DNA of 48,788 nucleotides from Comamonadaceae bacterium (GCA_947450695.1 CANFWV010000021.1:1-48788); one strand, 5' to 3'; shown: positions 37,229 through 47,099, counted from the stretch's first letter. The notes: generated by a model not told the origin, from the sequence alone. Numbers and translations are program-made.

Positions 37229-38058
37229 ATATATTTTTTCAATCAGCGCCGGCTGTTTCGCGATCGACCCATGTGGCTATCCTTGGCTTCATGTCGTTGG
37301 TACTTGCGCTACTACAGGGCTGCGCCATGTCGCCCAATGCCAATCCGCGAGACCCTTGGGAGCCGTTCAACCGCAGTGTGTCGAACTTCAACGAAGGGTT
37401 GGACCAAGCTGTCATTAAGCCCGTGGCGACTGGGTACCAGAATGTCACGCCGAAAATCATGCGGACCGGGGTTAATAATTTCTTTGGAAATATTTCGGAT
37501 GTTTGGTCGCTCGTTAATAACGTGCTTCAGCTCAAGCCAGCAGAGTCCGTAGAGACTTTGTTTCGCGTTGGTGTGAACACGACCATAGGCCTCTTGGGCT
37601 TGATCGATGTGGCGAGTGATTTAAAACTTGAAAAGCACACGGAAGACTTTGGGCAGACCTTGGGTTTCTGGGGAATGCCAACTGGGCCGTATGTTGTGCT
37701 GCCTTTGTTTGGCCCCTCTACTTTGCGGGATTCGGTGGCCTTACCGGTCGATGCCAAGGGCAACTTGGTAAACAGTTTGAATGACGTGGCCCTACGCAAC
37801 AGTTTGATCACTTTGCGACTGGTCGATCTTCGGGCCAGTTTGCTGAGTGCTGGCCGATTACTTGATGCTGCCGCGCTCGATAAATACAGTTTCACAAGGG
37901 ATGCTTATCTTCAGCGCAGGCGTGGACAGATCTTTGGGCCACGCACTGATGTGATTCTGGATGAGGAGCGGTATGACTTGCCGGCATCTCCTGACGCCGC
38001 GTCACCAGAACTTAAGAGTGACGATGCTTTACCTTCGGGTACCAAAATAACACCTTGA
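37225..38058 (+). CDS. mlaA: Outer-membrane lipid asymmetry lipoprotein MlaA (VacJ)
   Basis: MlaA sits in the outer membrane, forms a ring-shaped channel with porins and extracts misplaced phospholipids from the outer leaflet. The 277-residue lipoprotein has a signal ending in the lipobox LLQGC and the VacJ blocks NPRDPWEPFNRSVSNFNE, NFFGNISDVWSLVNNVLQ, DFGQTLGFWGMPTGPYVVLP and FGPSTLRDSVALPVD. In E. coli mlaA is unlinked; here it is placed between mlaD and mlaC and coupled to mlaD. The tail after EERYDLPASPD is disordered. Confidence 0.95.
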   Translation: MNIFFQSAPAVSRSTHVAILGFMSLVLALLQGCAMSPNANPRDPWEPFNRSVSNFNEGLDQAVIKPVATGYQNVTPKIMRTGVNNFFGNISDVWSLVNNVLQLKPAESVETLFRVGVNTTIGLLGLIDVASDLKLEKHTEDFGQTLGFWGMPTGPYVVLPLFGPSTLRDSVALPVDAKGNLVNSLNDVALRNSLITLRLVDLRASLLSAGRLLDAAALDKYSFTRDAYLQRRRGQIFGPRTDVILDEERYDLPASPDAASPELKSDDALPSGTKITP

Positions 38059-38148
38059 CAACTGAACCTTGGGTCATCAAGGGGGTCTTAACAGGCCTAT
38101 GACAAGGAATTGGCCCTTTTCCCTGCCCCACTATTCGGGCCGTTCCAT

Positions 38149-38184
38149 ACTGATCAGATTAGATCAGTCTGCTTTTTCGCAGAC
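38149..38184 (+). repeat. Two overlapping stem-loops between mlaA and mlaC
   Basis: ACTGATC (38149-38155) pairs with GATCAGT (38162-38168) around a 6-base loop. GTCTGC (38167-38172) pairs with GCAGAC (38179-38184) around TTTTTC. The two helices share bases 38167-38168, so both cannot be fully formed at once. They end 36 bases before the mlaC start. GATCAG is also a direct repeat (38151 and 38162 regions). No T-tract follows, so neither is a normal terminator. Confidence 0.5.
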
Positions 38185-38220
38185 CAAATCTTCTCGACAT
38201 TGCACGATTGAAAGAATTCC

Positions 38221-38862
38221 ATGACATTGAACCGCCGACATTTGACTCGTTTCTTGATGGCTTCGCTGAGCGTATTTGCCTTGCTGGGGGTACCCACCGT
38301 GCGTGCTGCGGATGAAGGGCCCGATGACATGATCCGTCAGTTGTCTACGGATGTGTTGAATAACATCAAGGCTGATAAGGACGTGCAAAAGGGTGATGTG
38401 AGCAAGATCACTTCGTTCGTCGATAGCAAGGTCATGCCCAACGTGAACTTCACGCGCATGACCGCTTCTGCGGTAGGGCGCAACTGGCGTCAGGCAACGC
38501 CCGAGCAGCAAAAGCGTTTGCAGGATGAATTTAAAAGCATGTTGGTTCGGACTTACGCCGGAGCGTTGAGCCAAGTGAAAGATCAAACCGTTGATGTCAA
38601 ACCGTTGCGTGCTGCGGCGGCTGACACCGAAGTGATTGTGCGTACCTTGGTCATTGGACGGGGCGACCCTGTCCAATTGGATTACCGGATGGAAAAAACG
38701 GCGATCGGTTGGAAGATTTACGACTTCAACGTGCTGGGTGTCTGGATGGTGGAAACCTACCGCACGCAGTTCGCTCAGGAAATTTCAGCACACGGTATCG
38801 ATGGCTTGATCGCGACTCTGGCGCAGCGCAATAAAAGTGGCTCAGTTCAAAATAAGAGCTGA
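38221..38862 (+). CDS. mlaC: Mla periplasmic phospholipid shuttle MlaC
   Basis: MlaC carries phospholipid between MlaA and MlaD. The 213-residue protein has a signal peptide (RFLMASLSVFALLGVPTVRAA) and the MlaC/Ttg2 fold: SFVDSKVMPNVNFTRMTASA, GRNWRQATPEQQKRLQDEFK, LVRTYAGAL, and YRMEKTAIGWKIYDFNVLGV. GAAAGAA lies just before the ATG. It is separated from mlaA by 162 bases that contain two stem-loops and possibly a promoter. Confidence 0.95.
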   Translation: MTLNRRHLTRFLMASLSVFALLGVPTVRAADEGPDDMIRQLSTDVLNNIKADKDVQKGDVSKITSFVDSKVMPNVNFTRMTASAVGRNWRQATPEQQKRLQDEFKSMLVRTYAGALSQVKDQTVDVKPLRAAAADTEVIVRTLVIGRGDPVQLDYRMEKTAIGWKIYDFNVLGVWMVETYRTQFAQEISAHGIDGLIATLAQRNKSGSVQNKS

Positions 38863-38909
38863 TGTAGATCTCGCTCCCGTTTGAGCGGCACCATTTAACA
38901 GGATTTTTC

Positions 38910-39191
38910 GTGTTGATAAAATTACCCGCTGTGCTTACCCACCATCAGGCCAGTGACTGGGCGCGTAGTCTGAAATTGGCACTGCGGGCAGCCGCAGCCG
39001 ACCAGACCCCAGTCATCGCGGATGCCAGCGCGCTGTCCCAGTTTGACTCATCAGCGCTGGCTGTTTTGCTCGATTGCCGGCGTGAGGCCTTGACCACGGG
39101 GCGAACATTTTTTGTTCAAGACTTACCCCCCCGCCTGCGTCAATTGGCAGGTCTTTATGGGATTGCCGCGTTGATTCCATCGCCCACTTAA
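38910..39191 (+). CDS. mlaB: STAS-domain protein MlaB
   Basis: MlaB is the small cytoplasmic STAS subunit that stabilises and activates MlaF. The 93-residue product has the STAS core VIADASALSQFDSSALAVLLDCR, where the Ser-Ser pair after FD corresponds to the usual phosphorylatable or contact position. The start is GTG 38910 with AGGA six bases upstream. It follows mlaC by 47 bases and closes the mla gene set. Confidence 0.9.
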   Translation: MLIKLPAVLTHHQASDWARSLKLALRAAAADQTPVIADASALSQFDSSALAVLLDCRREALTTGRTFFVQDLPPRLRQLAGLYGIAALIPSPT

Positions 39192-39263
39192 GCCTTATGC
39201 CACTCATGTGTGGCGAACGTTTTCTGCTGGGGTCATTCCTAACGGCGCAGCCCAACGCTGGTC

Positions 39264-39285
39264 TAGCCCTTAAAATGGAGGGCTA
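39264..39285 (+). promoter_or_regulatory. Inverted repeat that encloses the Shine-Dalgarno of the ABC ATPase gene
   Basis: TAGCCCT (39264-39270) is perfectly complementary to AGGGCTA (39279-39285), with an 8-base loop TAAAATGG; the right arm touches the ATG at 39286. The GGAGG ribosome site (39277-39281) lies partly in the right arm, so a folded RNA would hide it. The loop also contains TAAAAT, a possible -10 box, in which case the mRNA would start at or near the ATG. The sequence alone does not decide between an RNA switch and a DNA operator. Confidence 0.4.
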
Positions 39286-40236
39286 ATGCCCGCTATATCA
39301 TTCCAGTCCGTCTCCAAAAAATTTCAATCTTCGCGGGGTGCTCCCGGTCCAGTCGTGCAAGCGCTGGACCATGTCAGTTTTGACATTCAACCCGGCGAGT
39401 TTTTCGGCCTACTCGGTCCTAACGGCGCCGGCAAAACCACATTGATCAGTATTCTGGCGGGACTGTCGCGGGCAAGCAGTGGTCAGGTCTTGGTGCACGG
39501 CCACGATGTGGTGACCAACTATGCCGAAGCCCGTCGTCAGCTGGGCGTGGTGCCACAAGAGTTGGTGTTTGACCCTTTTTTCTCTGTGCGCGAGTCCTTG
39601 CGTATTCAGTCCGGCTATTTCGGTGTCAAGCACAACGACGACTGGATCGACGAGTTGCTGAGCAGTTTGGGCCTGACCGACAAGGCGAGCTCGAATATGC
39701 GGCAGCTCTCCGGTGGGATGAAGCGGCGCGTATTGGTCGCGCTGGCGCTGGTTCACAAGCCGCCCGTGATTGTGCTGGACGAGCCCACCGCAGGTGTTGA
39801 CGTGGAACTGCGGCAAACGCTCTGGCAGTTCATCGCTAAATTAAACCGGCAGGGCAGCACCGTGCTGCTCACCACGCATTACCTCGAAGAAGCTGAAGCC
39901 TTGTGCAGCCGCATCGCCATGCTCAAGCAAGGCCGAGTCGTGGCGCTGGATTCGACCACCGATTTGCTTAAGAGCGCGTCGTCAAACGTGCTGCGCTTCA
40001 AGGTCGACCGTGAGTTGCCTGACGCACTAGCGGTACAGGCGCGCGTAACGGGTCGGATCGTGCAGTTCCCCGCTCACAATGCGCGTGAGATTGAAAACTA
40101 TCTGGCGGCCGTGCGCGAGGCTGGCTTGGTGGCCGAAGACGTCGAAATCCGCAAGGCCGACCTTGAAGATGTCTTCCTCGAAGTGATGTCCGAAAACACC
40201 GCCCGTTCCCCAGTGGTAGTTGAGGTGGCGGCATGA
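39286..40236 (+). CDS. ABC-2 type transporter ATP-binding protein (YadG-like)
   Basis: This is the ATPase of an exporter pair. The 316-residue protein has Walker A GPNGAGKTT, Q-loop GVVPQELVFDPFFSV, signature LSGGMKRRVLVALAL, Walker B VIVLDEPTAGVDVELR and the H-loop TTHYLEEAEAL. A C-terminal domain of about 90 residues follows, as in YadG/CcmA-like ATPases. Its stop overlaps the permease start (ATGA). Position behind mlaB and ahead of a BolA gene and murA is conserved in Burkholderiales, which hints at an envelope substrate. The actual substrate is not known to me. Confidence 0.92.
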   Translation: MPAISFQSVSKKFQSSRGAPGPVVQALDHVSFDIQPGEFFGLLGPNGAGKTTLISILAGLSRASSGQVLVHGHDVVTNYAEARRQLGVVPQELVFDPFFSVRESLRIQSGYFGVKHNDDWIDELLSSLGLTDKASSNMRQLSGGMKRRVLVALALVHKPPVIVLDEPTAGVDVELRQTLWQFIAKLNRQGSTVLLTTHYLEEAEALCSRIAMLKQGRVVALDSTTDLLKSASSNVLRFKVDRELPDALAVQARVTGRIVQFPAHNAREIENYLAAVREAGLVAEDVEIRKADLEDVFLEVMSENTARSPVVVEVAA

Positions 40237-40988
40237 ACGGCTGGCAAACACTGTTGTACAAAGAAGTCTTGCGCTTCTGGAAAGTGGGTTTTCAAACGGT
40301 TGGCGCACCCATCCTGACGGCTGTGCTGTACATGCTGATTTTTGGTCATGTGTTGCAAGACCAAGTCAAGGTGTATGGCAGTGTCAGCTACACGGCGTTT
40401 TTGGTACCAGGTCTGGTGATGATGAGCGTGCTGCAAAACGCATTTGCCAACAGCTCTTCTTCCATGATTCAAAGCAAGATCATGGGAAATCTGGTGTTTT
40501 TGTTGCTAACGCCTTTGTCCCATTGGCATTGGTTTGTGGCTTATGTCGGTTCTTCGGTGGTGCGCGGCTTGGCTGTTGGCATCGGCGTTTTTGCTGTGAC
40601 AGCCTTCTTTGGTCAGCCCGGTTTTGTGGCGCCGTTGTGGATCGTTGTCTTCGCTATTCTTGGCGCTGCGCTGCTGGGCGGACTGGGTTTGATCGCCGGT
40701 TTGTGGGCTGAAAAATTCGACCAGATGGCGGTCTTTCAAAACTTCGTCATCATGCCGCTGACGTTTTTGAGTGGCGTGTTCTACTCCATCCACTCACTGC
40801 CACCCGCGTGGCAAACGGTGAGTCATTTGAACCCGTTTTTCTACATGATTGACGGCTTCCGGTATGGTTTTTTTGGCGTAAGCGATGTGTCACCTTGGAT
40901 TAGCTTGGGAATTGTCGGTGTCGCGTTGCTCGGCGTCAGCTGCCTTGCTGTGCACTTGCTGAAAATCGGCTACAAAATTCGCTATTGA
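40233..40988 (+). CDS. ABC-2 type transporter permease (YadH-like)
   Basis: This 251-residue membrane partner of the preceding ATPase has six hydrophobic segments. Typical ABC-2 blocks are YTAFLVPGLVMMSVLQNAFANSS (read in two parts across a helix), LVFLLLTPLSHW, and FLSGVFYSIHSLPPAWQTVSHLNPF, the last being the signature near the fifth helix. Translation is coupled to the ATPase. No periplasmic adaptor gene is adjacent. Confidence 0.92.
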   Translation: MNGWQTLLYKEVLRFWKVGFQTVGAPILTAVLYMLIFGHVLQDQVKVYGSVSYTAFLVPGLVMMSVLQNAFANSSSSMIQSKIMGNLVFLLLTPLSHWHWFVAYVGSSVVRGLAVGIGVFAVTAFFGQPGFVAPLWIVVFAILGAALLGGLGLIAGLWAEKFDQMAVFQNFVIMPLTFLSGVFYSIHSLPPAWQTVSHLNPFFYMIDGFRYGFFGVSDVSPWISLGIVGVALLGVSCLAVHLLKIGYKIRY

Positions 40989-41046
40989 AACGTCTAAGCC
41001 TGCTCATCGATATCTCATTGAACTAACGACTTTATTTTTTAACACC

Positions 41047-41292
41047 ATGACCAGCGAAGAACTTCAGGCCCTGATCAGCGCCAACATTGATTGCGAGCAC
41101 ATCGAACTCTCGGGTGATGGTCGGCATTGGTATGCCACCATCGTCTCCAGCATCTTTGAAGGCCAGCGGCTGATTCAGCGGCATCAGCGCGTCTACGCCA
41201 CGCTGGGTGGCCGCATGCAGTCCGACGAAGTCCATGCCTTGTCGATGAAAACCTTCACGCCCGCCGAGTGGGCTGCGCAAAACCAAAACTAA
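41047..41292 (+). CDS. BolA-family protein (IbaG/YrbA type)
   Basis: This 81-residue BolA-fold protein has the class I-type core HIELSGDGRHWYATIVSSIFEG and the C-terminal HALSMKTFTPAEW. BolA proteins pair with monothiol glutaredoxins around a 2Fe-2S cluster. In E. coli the homologue ibaG lies between mlaB and murA, exactly as here apart from the inserted ABC exporter. It ends six bases before murA, so they are surely co-transcribed. Confidence 0.92.
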   Translation: MTSEELQALISANIDCEHIELSGDGRHWYATIVSSIFEGQRLIQRHQRVYATLGGRMQSDEVHALSMKTFTPAEWAAQNQN

Positions 41293-41298
41293 AAAATC

Positions 41299-42582
41299 AT
41301 GGACAAGCTTCGCATCAAAGGCGGTAAATCGCTCGCTGGCACGGTTGATATTTCAGGCGCTAAAAATGCTGCTTTGCCCGAGCTCTGTGCGGCGCTGCTC
41401 ACCGACGAGCCGATCACGCTGACCAATGTGCCGAGGCTGCAAGACGTCTCGACCATGCTCAAGCTGATACGCAACATGGGTGTCACGGCGGAGCAGGGCG
41501 CACTGGGTCAGCCGGATTCCGGTACCGTGCGGATTGACGCGGGAAATCTGGACACACCTGAAGCGCCTTACGAGTTGGTGAAAACCATGCGCGCCTCGGT
41601 GTTGGCATTGGGGCCGCTGTTGGCGCGCTTTGGTCGTGCCCGGGTGTCCTTGCCGGGCGGCTGCGCGATTGGCTCGCGTCCGGTGGACCAGCACATCAAA
41701 GGTTTGCAGGCGATGGGCGCTGAGATTGTGGTCGAGCACGGCTACATGATTGCGCGTCTCGCGCCTGGCTTGACGCGTCTGCAAGGTTGCCATTTGACGA
41801 CCGACATGGTGACCGTGACCGGCACCGAAAATTTCATGATGGCGGCGGCGCTGGCCGAAGGCGAGACCGTTTTGGAAAACGCCGCGCAAGAGCCGGAGAT
41901 CGGCGACCTGGCCGAGATGCTGATCAAGATGGGCGCTAATATAGACGGCCACGGAAGCAGGCGCATTCGCATTCAGGGCGTGGCGCGTCTGCATGGCGGA
42001 ACGCATCAGGTGGTTGCCGACCGCATTGAAACCGGCACCTTTTTGTGCGCTGTGGCGGCGGCTGGCGGAGACGTGGTGTTGCGTCACGGCCGCGCCGACC
42101 ACTTGGAAGTGGTGATCGAGAAGCTGCGCGAAGCGGGCGCGACGGTCAGCGCCGGTGACGGTTTTATCCGCATTCAGTCGGAGGGCCGACTCAAGGCGCA
42201 GTCTTTCCGGACCACTGAATACCCGGGCTTTCCGACCGACATGCAGGCGCAGTTCATGGCGCTGAATGCGGTTTCTCACGGCACCAGCAAGGTCACTGAA
42301 ACGATATTTGAAAACCGTTTCATGCACGTCAATGAAATGGTGCGCTTGGGTGCCAACATCCAGATCGACGGTAAGGTTGCACTGCTGGAAGGGGTTGAAA
42401 AACTCTCTGGCGCCACCGTCATGGCGACTGATTTACGGGCGTCGGCCAGCTTGGTGATTGCTGGCTTGGTGGCCGAGGGTGAAACCGTGGTCGAGCGGAT
42501 TTACCATCTGGACCGCGGTTACGACCAAATGGAAACCAAGTTGCGCGGCATTGGCGCAGACATCGAAAGGGTCAAAGGATGA
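41299..42582 (+). CDS. murA: UDP-N-acetylglucosamine 1-carboxyvinyltransferase
   Basis: MurA adds enolpyruvate from PEP to UDP-GlcNAc, the first committed step of peptidoglycan synthesis, and is the fosfomycin target. The 427-residue protein has Lys22-Asn23 (SGAKNAALP) and the catalytic Cys122 in [15 protein letters not shown]. Thus it keeps the fosfomycin-sensitive cysteine. Later blocks include [14 protein letters not shown] and [17 protein letters not shown]. Its stop overlaps the hisG start (ATGA), linking cell-wall and histidine genes in one transcript. Confidence 0.97.
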   Translation: MDKLRIKGGKSLAGTVDISGAKNAALPELCAALLTDEPITLTNVPRLQDVSTMLKLIRNMGVTAEQGALGQPDSGTVRIDAGNLDTPEAPYELVKTMRASVLALGPLLARFGRARVSLPGGCAIGSRPVDQHIKGLQAMGAEIVVEHGYMIARLAPGLTRLQGCHLTTDMVTVTGTENFMMAAALAEGETVLENAAQEPEIGDLAEMLIKMGANIDGHGSRRIRIQGVARLHGGTHQVVADRIETGTFLCAVAAAGGDVVLRHGRADHLEVVIEKLREAGATVSAGDGFIRIQSEGRLKAQSFRTTEYPGFPTDMQAQFMALNAVSHGTSKVTETIFENRFMHVNEMVRLGANIQIDGKVALLEGVEKLSGATVMATDLRASASLVIAGLVAEGETVVERIYHLDRGYDQMETKLRGIGADIERVKG

Positions 42583-43217
42583 TCACGCTGGCACTGTCCA
42601 AGGGACGCATTTTTGACGATATTCTCCCGCTCCTGCGGTCGGCCAACATTGAGGTGCTGGACGATCCGGAAAAGTCACGCAAACTGATTTTGGATACCAA
42701 TCAGCCTGGCCTGCGGGTGGTGTTGGTGCGCGCCACCGACGTGCCCACCTACGTCCAATATGGCGGCGCTGATTTGGGTGTGGTGGGCAAAGACACGCTG
42801 CTCGAATCTGGCAGCCAGGGCTTGTACCAGCCGCTGGATTTGCATATCGCTAAATGCCGCATCAGTGTGGCCGTGCGTGATGGCTTTGACTACGCTGCGG
42901 CGGTGCGCCAAGGTGGACGCCTCAAGGTCGCGACCAAGTACGTGGCCATCTCACGTGATTTTTTCGCCACCAAGGGTGTTCACGTCGACTTGATCAAACT
43001 TTACGGCAGCATGGAACTCGCGCCTTTGACGGGTTTGGCTGACGCCATTGTCGACTTGGTCTCCACCGGCAATACGCTCAAAGCCAACCACTTGGTGGAA
43101 GTCGAACGCATCATGGACATCAGCTCACACTTGGTGGTCAATCAAGTGGCGCTCAAGCTCAAACAAGAGCCGATTCGCCGGCTGATTGATTCATTGGCTC
43201 GGGCTGTCTCCGCTTAA
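42579..43217 (+). CDS. hisG: ATP phosphoribosyltransferase, short form HisG(S)
   Basis: HisG joins ATP and PRPP in the first step of histidine synthesis. The 212-residue product is the short form: it has both lobes of the catalytic domain ([52 protein letters not shown]) but no C-terminal histidine-sensing domain. Short HisG works only in a hetero-octamer with HisZ, which is not in this window. First gene of the his cluster, overlapping murA. Confidence 0.96.
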   Translation: MITLALSKGRIFDDILPLLRSANIEVLDDPEKSRKLILDTNQPGLRVVLVRATDVPTYVQYGGADLGVVGKDTLLESGSQGLYQPLDLHIAKCRISVAVRDGFDYAAAVRQGGRLKVATKYVAISRDFFATKGVHVDLIKLYGSMELAPLTGLADAIVDLVSTGNTLKANHLVEVERIMDISSHLVVNQVALKLKQEPIRRLIDSLARAVSA

Positions 43218-43236
43218 CCTATTTTTTTTGCTTCTC

Positions 43237-44580
43237 ATGAACCTCGTCGCACAACCTGTCCGTCTGTCCACGCTCGCCAGCGGCTTTGAAGCCGCTTTCA
43301 AGGCGCGCCTGCATTGGTCAGCTGAAGCCGATGCGGCGATTGAAGAGCGCGTCGCGGCGATTCTGGCCGACGTGCAGCTGCGCGGTGATGCCGCCGTGCT
43401 CGAGTACACCAGCCGTTTCGACGGGCTGGAGGCGGCCAGCATGCAGGCCTTGGAGCTGACGCAGGCCGAACTCAAGGCGGCTTTTGAGGGGCTGCCCGAA
43501 GCCCAGCGCGCCGCACTGCAAGCGGCCGCAGCGCGAGTCCGCAGCTACCACGAGGCGCAGAAAAAAGCCTGCGGCGAAAGCTGGAGTTACCGCGACGCCG
43601 ACGGCAGTTTGCTGGGGCAAAAAGTCACGCCGCTTGATCGCGTCGGCATCTACGTGCCAGGCGGTAAAGCGGCTTATCCTTCGTCGGTGCTGATGAACGC
43701 GATTCCTGCACATGTTGCGGGTGTTGGCGAGATCATCATGGTGGTGCCGACACCGCGCGGCGACAAAAATCCGCTGGTGCTGGCGGCGGCTTATGTGGCC
43801 GGCGTCACGCGCGTCTTCACCATCGGTGGCGCGCAAGCGGTGGCCGCGCTGGCTTACGGCACGGTCACGGTGCCAGCGGTCGACAAGATCACCGGCCCGG
43901 GCAACGCTTATGTGGCGGCGGCCAAGCGCCGTGTTTTCGGCACCGTGGGCATCGACATGATTGCGGGTCCGTCTGAAATTTTGGTCTTGGCTGACGGCAG
44001 CACGCCGGCCGAATGGGTTGCCATGGATCTCTTCAGTCAAGCCGAGCATGACGAGCTGGCGCAAAGTATTTTGCTGTGTCCGGACGCTGCCTACATCGAC
44101 GCAGTGCAGGCCGCCATTGACCGTTTGCTACCGAGCATGCCGCGCGCCGCCATCATCGCCAAATCCCTGAACGACCGCGGCGCTTTGATTCAGACCCGTA
44201 GCATGGAAGAAGCCTGCGAGATCAGCAACCGCATTGCGCCAGAGCACCTCGAAGTCTCGACCCGTGACCCACAGCGCTGGGAACCTTTGCTCAAGCATGC
44301 GGGCGCGATCTTTTTGGGAGCCTACACCAGCGAAAGTTTGGGCGACTACTGCGCCGGCCCGAACCACGTCTTGCCCACCAGCGGCACGGCGCGGTTTTCG
44401 AGCCCGCTCGGGGTTTATGACTTTCAAAAGCGTTCCAGCCTGATCGAGGTCAGTCAGGCCGGTGCTCAAGTGCTGGGGCCGGTGGCCGCCGAGTTGGCTT
44501 ACGGTGAAGGACTGCAAGCCCATGCCCGTGCTGCCGAGTTGCGATTGAACGATGTACCGCCAATGCGGGGTGCCGCATGA
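43237..44580 (+). CDS. hisD: Histidinol dehydrogenase
   Basis: HisD oxidises histidinol to histidine in two NAD-dependent steps with a zinc ion. From ATG 43237 it has 447 residues. Conserved blocks are [73 protein letters not shown] (zinc ligands Gln and His), APEHLEV and [13 protein letters not shown]. The open frame continues upstream to 43186, but only into hisG. It overlaps hisC (ATGA). Confidence 0.97.
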   Translation: MNLVAQPVRLSTLASGFEAAFKARLHWSAEADAAIEERVAAILADVQLRGDAAVLEYTSRFDGLEAASMQALELTQAELKAAFEGLPEAQRAALQAAAARVRSYHEAQKKACGESWSYRDADGSLLGQKVTPLDRVGIYVPGGKAAYPSSVLMNAIPAHVAGVGEIIMVVPTPRGDKNPLVLAAAYVAGVTRVFTIGGAQAVAALAYGTVTVPAVDKITGPGNAYVAAAKRRVFGTVGIDMIAGPSEILVLADGSTPAEWVAMDLFSQAEHDELAQSILLCPDAAYIDAVQAAIDRLLPSMPRAAIIAKSLNDRGALIQTRSMEEACEISNRIAPEHLEVSTRDPQRWEPLLKHAGAIFLGAYTSESLGDYCAGPNHVLPTSGTARFSSPLGVYDFQKRSSLIEVSQAGAQVLGPVAAELAYGEGLQAHARAAELRLNDVPPMRGAA

Positions 44581-45701
44581 GCACCCTCAACACTGCCAAC
44601 CTGACAGCTCAGCTCAGCCCCGAGTTGAAAAAACGCATCCGCCAAGACGTGCAGTCCATGCACGCCTATGCCATTCAGGATTCTGTTGGCATGGTCAAGC
44701 TCGACGCCATGGAAAACCCCCATCGGCTGCCGGCGCACTTGCAAGCTGAACTCGGTCAGCGTCTCGGTGCGCTTGCGCTGAACCGCTACCCAGACGGCCG
44801 TGTCAACGACTTGCGCCGGGCGCTGGCCGATTACGCCGGCATGCCTGAAGGCTTTGACATCATGCTGGGCAATGGTTCGGACGAATTGATCTCGCTGCTG
44901 TCGCTGGCTTGCGATGTGCCCGGCGGCAGCGTGCTGGCGCCCGTGCCCGGCTTCGTGATGTACGCCATGAGCGCGCAGCTGCAAGGTCTGGCTTTCGTCG
45001 GCGTGCCGCTGACCGCCGACTTTGAACTCGACGAAGCGGCCATGCTGGCTGCCATCGCTGAGCACAAGCCGTCCATCGTCTACTTGGCTTATCCGAACAA
45101 CCCGACGGCCAACTTGTGGGACGACGCGGTGATTGAAAAAATCATCACTGCCGTTGGCGAGCAAGGCGGACTGGTTGTCATGGACGAGGCTTACCAGCCG
45201 TTTTCGAGTAAAAGTTATTTAGGCCGTATCAGCCGCCACGGCCATGTGCTGCTGATGCGCACGCTCAGCAAGTTTGGCTTGGCCGGTGTGCGTCTGGGCT
45301 ACATGATGGGGCCGAAGGCGCTGATCGCCGAGATCGACAAGGTGCGGCCGCCCTACAACATCAGCGTGCTCAATTACGAGTGCGCGTTGTTCGCACTAGA
45401 GCACCAAGAAGTGTTTGCTGCGCAAGCTGCCGATCTGGTGCGGCAACGCGAGCGCTTGCTCCAGGCGCTGCGCGCTACGCCGGGCCTGACGGTCTGGAAC
45501 AGCGATGCCAACATGATTCTGGTGCGTGTGCCGGGGACGGCTGACGCAGCCGGCCTGGTTTTCGAGCGCCTGAAGGCCGGTGGCGTGCTGGTCAAAAATA
45601 TTTCTAAAATGCACCCATTGCTGGTGAACTGTCTGCGTCTGACGGTTGGCACGGCCGATGAAAATACGCAACTGCTGGCAACCCTTCAAAAAGCCCTATG
45701 A
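44577..45701 (+). CDS. hisC: Histidinol-phosphate aminotransferase
   Basis: HisC is a PLP aminotransferase of fold type I that forms histidinol phosphate from imidazole-acetol phosphate. The 374-residue protein has [57 protein letters not shown] and the Schiff-base lysine in [15 protein letters not shown]. Both ends overlap neighbours by four bases (hisD, hisB). Confidence 0.96.
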   Translation: MSTLNTANLTAQLSPELKKRIRQDVQSMHAYAIQDSVGMVKLDAMENPHRLPAHLQAELGQRLGALALNRYPDGRVNDLRRALADYAGMPEGFDIMLGNGSDELISLLSLACDVPGGSVLAPVPGFVMYAMSAQLQGLAFVGVPLTADFELDEAAMLAAIAEHKPSIVYLAYPNNPTANLWDDAVIEKIITAVGEQGGLVVMDEAYQPFSSKSYLGRISRHGHVLLMRTLSKFGLAGVRLGYMMGPKALIAEIDKVRPPYNISVLNYECALFALEHQEVFAAQAADLVRQRERLLQALRATPGLTVWNSDANMILVRVPGTADAAGLVFERLKAGGVLVKNISKMHPLLVNCLRLTVGTADENTQLLATLQKAL

Positions 45702-46312
45702 CCTCCACTGCAACTCCTTTCGTACCGCGCACCGCAGAAGTCACGCGGAACACGGCTGAGACCAAAATCACCGCCAAAGTAAATCTGGATGGCAGTGGTG
45801 CGTCAAATCTCAACACCGGCATCGGGTTTTTCGACCACATGCTGGACCAGATCGCCCGTCACGGCCTGATCGACTTGGACATTCAGGCCGATGGCGACTT
45901 GCACATTGACGGTCACCACACGGTGGAAGACGTGGGCATCACCTTGGGTCAAGCTGTGGCGCTGGCGGTCGGTGACAAAAAAGGCCTGCGTCGTTACGGC
46001 CACGCCTATGTGCCGCTGGACGAGGCGCTGAGCCGCGTGGTCGTCGATTTTTCCGGCCGTCCCGGTCTGGTGATGAACGTGCCGTTCACCAGCGGCATGA
46101 TCGGCACTTTTGATTCGCAGCTGGCCTTTGAGTTTTTCCAGGGTTTTGCCAATCACGCCTTTGTCACCTTGCACATCGATAACTTGCGGGGCGAAAACGC
46201 CCACCACCAAGCCGAAACGGTGTTCAAAGCCTTCGCCCGCGCCCTGCGCATGGCGCTTGAGCTTGACCCGCGTATGGCCGGTGTGATTCCTTCGACCAAG
46301 GGTTCTTTGTAA
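45698..46312 (+). CDS. hisB: Imidazoleglycerol-phosphate dehydratase (monofunctional HisB)
   Basis: This enzyme removes water from imidazoleglycerol phosphate using two manganese ions. The 204-residue product has the two histidine-rich metal sites: [13 protein letters not shown] with [13 protein letters not shown], and [12 protein letters not shown] with [18 protein letters not shown]. It has no fused histidinol phosphatase domain, unlike the enterobacterial bifunctional HisB, so a separate phosphatase must exist elsewhere. Confidence 0.97.
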   Translation: MTSTATPFVPRTAEVTRNTAETKITAKVNLDGSGASNLNTGIGFFDHMLDQIARHGLIDLDIQADGDLHIDGHHTVEDVGITLGQAVALAVGDKKGLRRYGHAYVPLDEALSRVVVDFSGRPGLVMNVPFTSGMIGTFDSQLAFEFFQGFANHAFVTLHIDNLRGENAHHQAETVFKAFARALRMALELDPRMAGVIPSTKGSL

Positions 46313-46328
46313 CCCGCCTGATGCCGTC

Positions 46329-47021
46329 ATGACTGTTCTGAAAAAAGTAGCCGTGGTTGATTACGGCATGGGTAACTTGCGATCGGTGTCGCAAGCGGTG
46401 TCGCATGTGGCCCAAGGCGCGGGTTTTGAGGTGATTGTCACCTCCCGTGCACAAGACGTGCTGGACGCTGACCGCGTGGTGCTGCCTGGCCAGGGTGCTA
46501 TGCCTGACTGCATGCGTGAGCTGGACCAGTCGGGACTGCGCCAAGCCGTGCTGCATGCGGCCGCCCACAAACCTTTGTTTGGCGTTTGCGTCGGTATGCA
46601 GATGCTGCTGGACCGCAGCGAAGAAGGCCCTGCCGGTGTCGGCACGCCCGGACTCGGACTGATTGGCGGAGAAGTCATCAAATTTGATCTAGCCGGCAGA
46701 CTGCAGCCGGACGGCAGCCGCTTCAAGGTACCGCAAATGGGCTGGAATCAGGTTTACCAAGGCAGCTCAGCCGTGCTGGCTGGTCACCAGCCGCGGCATG
46801 CGCTGTGGACTGACATCCCCGATGGTGCTTATTTTTACTTTGTACACAGTTTTTACGCCAAGCCGTCTGATGCGCGCAACACTGCGGGCGAAGCCGACTA
46901 CGGTGGACGCTTCACAGCGGCGGTTGCACGGGATAATATTTTCGCGACGCAGTTTCATCCTGAAAAGAGCGCCGATCAGGGGCTGGCCCTTTACCGCAAC
47001 TTCCTGCGATGGAATCCTTGA
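46329..47021 (+). CDS. hisH: Imidazole glycerol phosphate synthase, glutaminase subunit HisH
   Basis: HisH releases ammonia from glutamine and passes it to HisF. The 230-residue class I amidotransferase has the oxyanion region [13 protein letters not shown], the nucleophile Cys87 in [11 protein letters not shown], and the His-Glu pair in [13 protein letters not shown]. Length is a little above the usual 200-215 because of an insert around [14 protein letters not shown] 78-base gap precedes hisA. Confidence 0.96.
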   Translation: MTVLKKVAVVDYGMGNLRSVSQAVSHVAQGAGFEVIVTSRAQDVLDADRVVLPGQGAMPDCMRELDQSGLRQAVLHAAAHKPLFGVCVGMQMLLDRSEEGPAGVGTPGLGLIGGEVIKFDLAGRLQPDGSRFKVPQMGWNQVYQGSSAVLAGHQPRHALWTDIPDGAYFYFVHSFYAKPSDARNTAGEADYGGRFTAAVARDNIFATQFHPEKSADQGLALYRNFLRWNP

Positions 47022-47099
47022 GCTGGTCTTTGAACTGAGTTTTGGCGCTGCTGTTTTCGTTTATTTCATCCATTTTTTGGTTTTCTTCCTTCACGCAAC

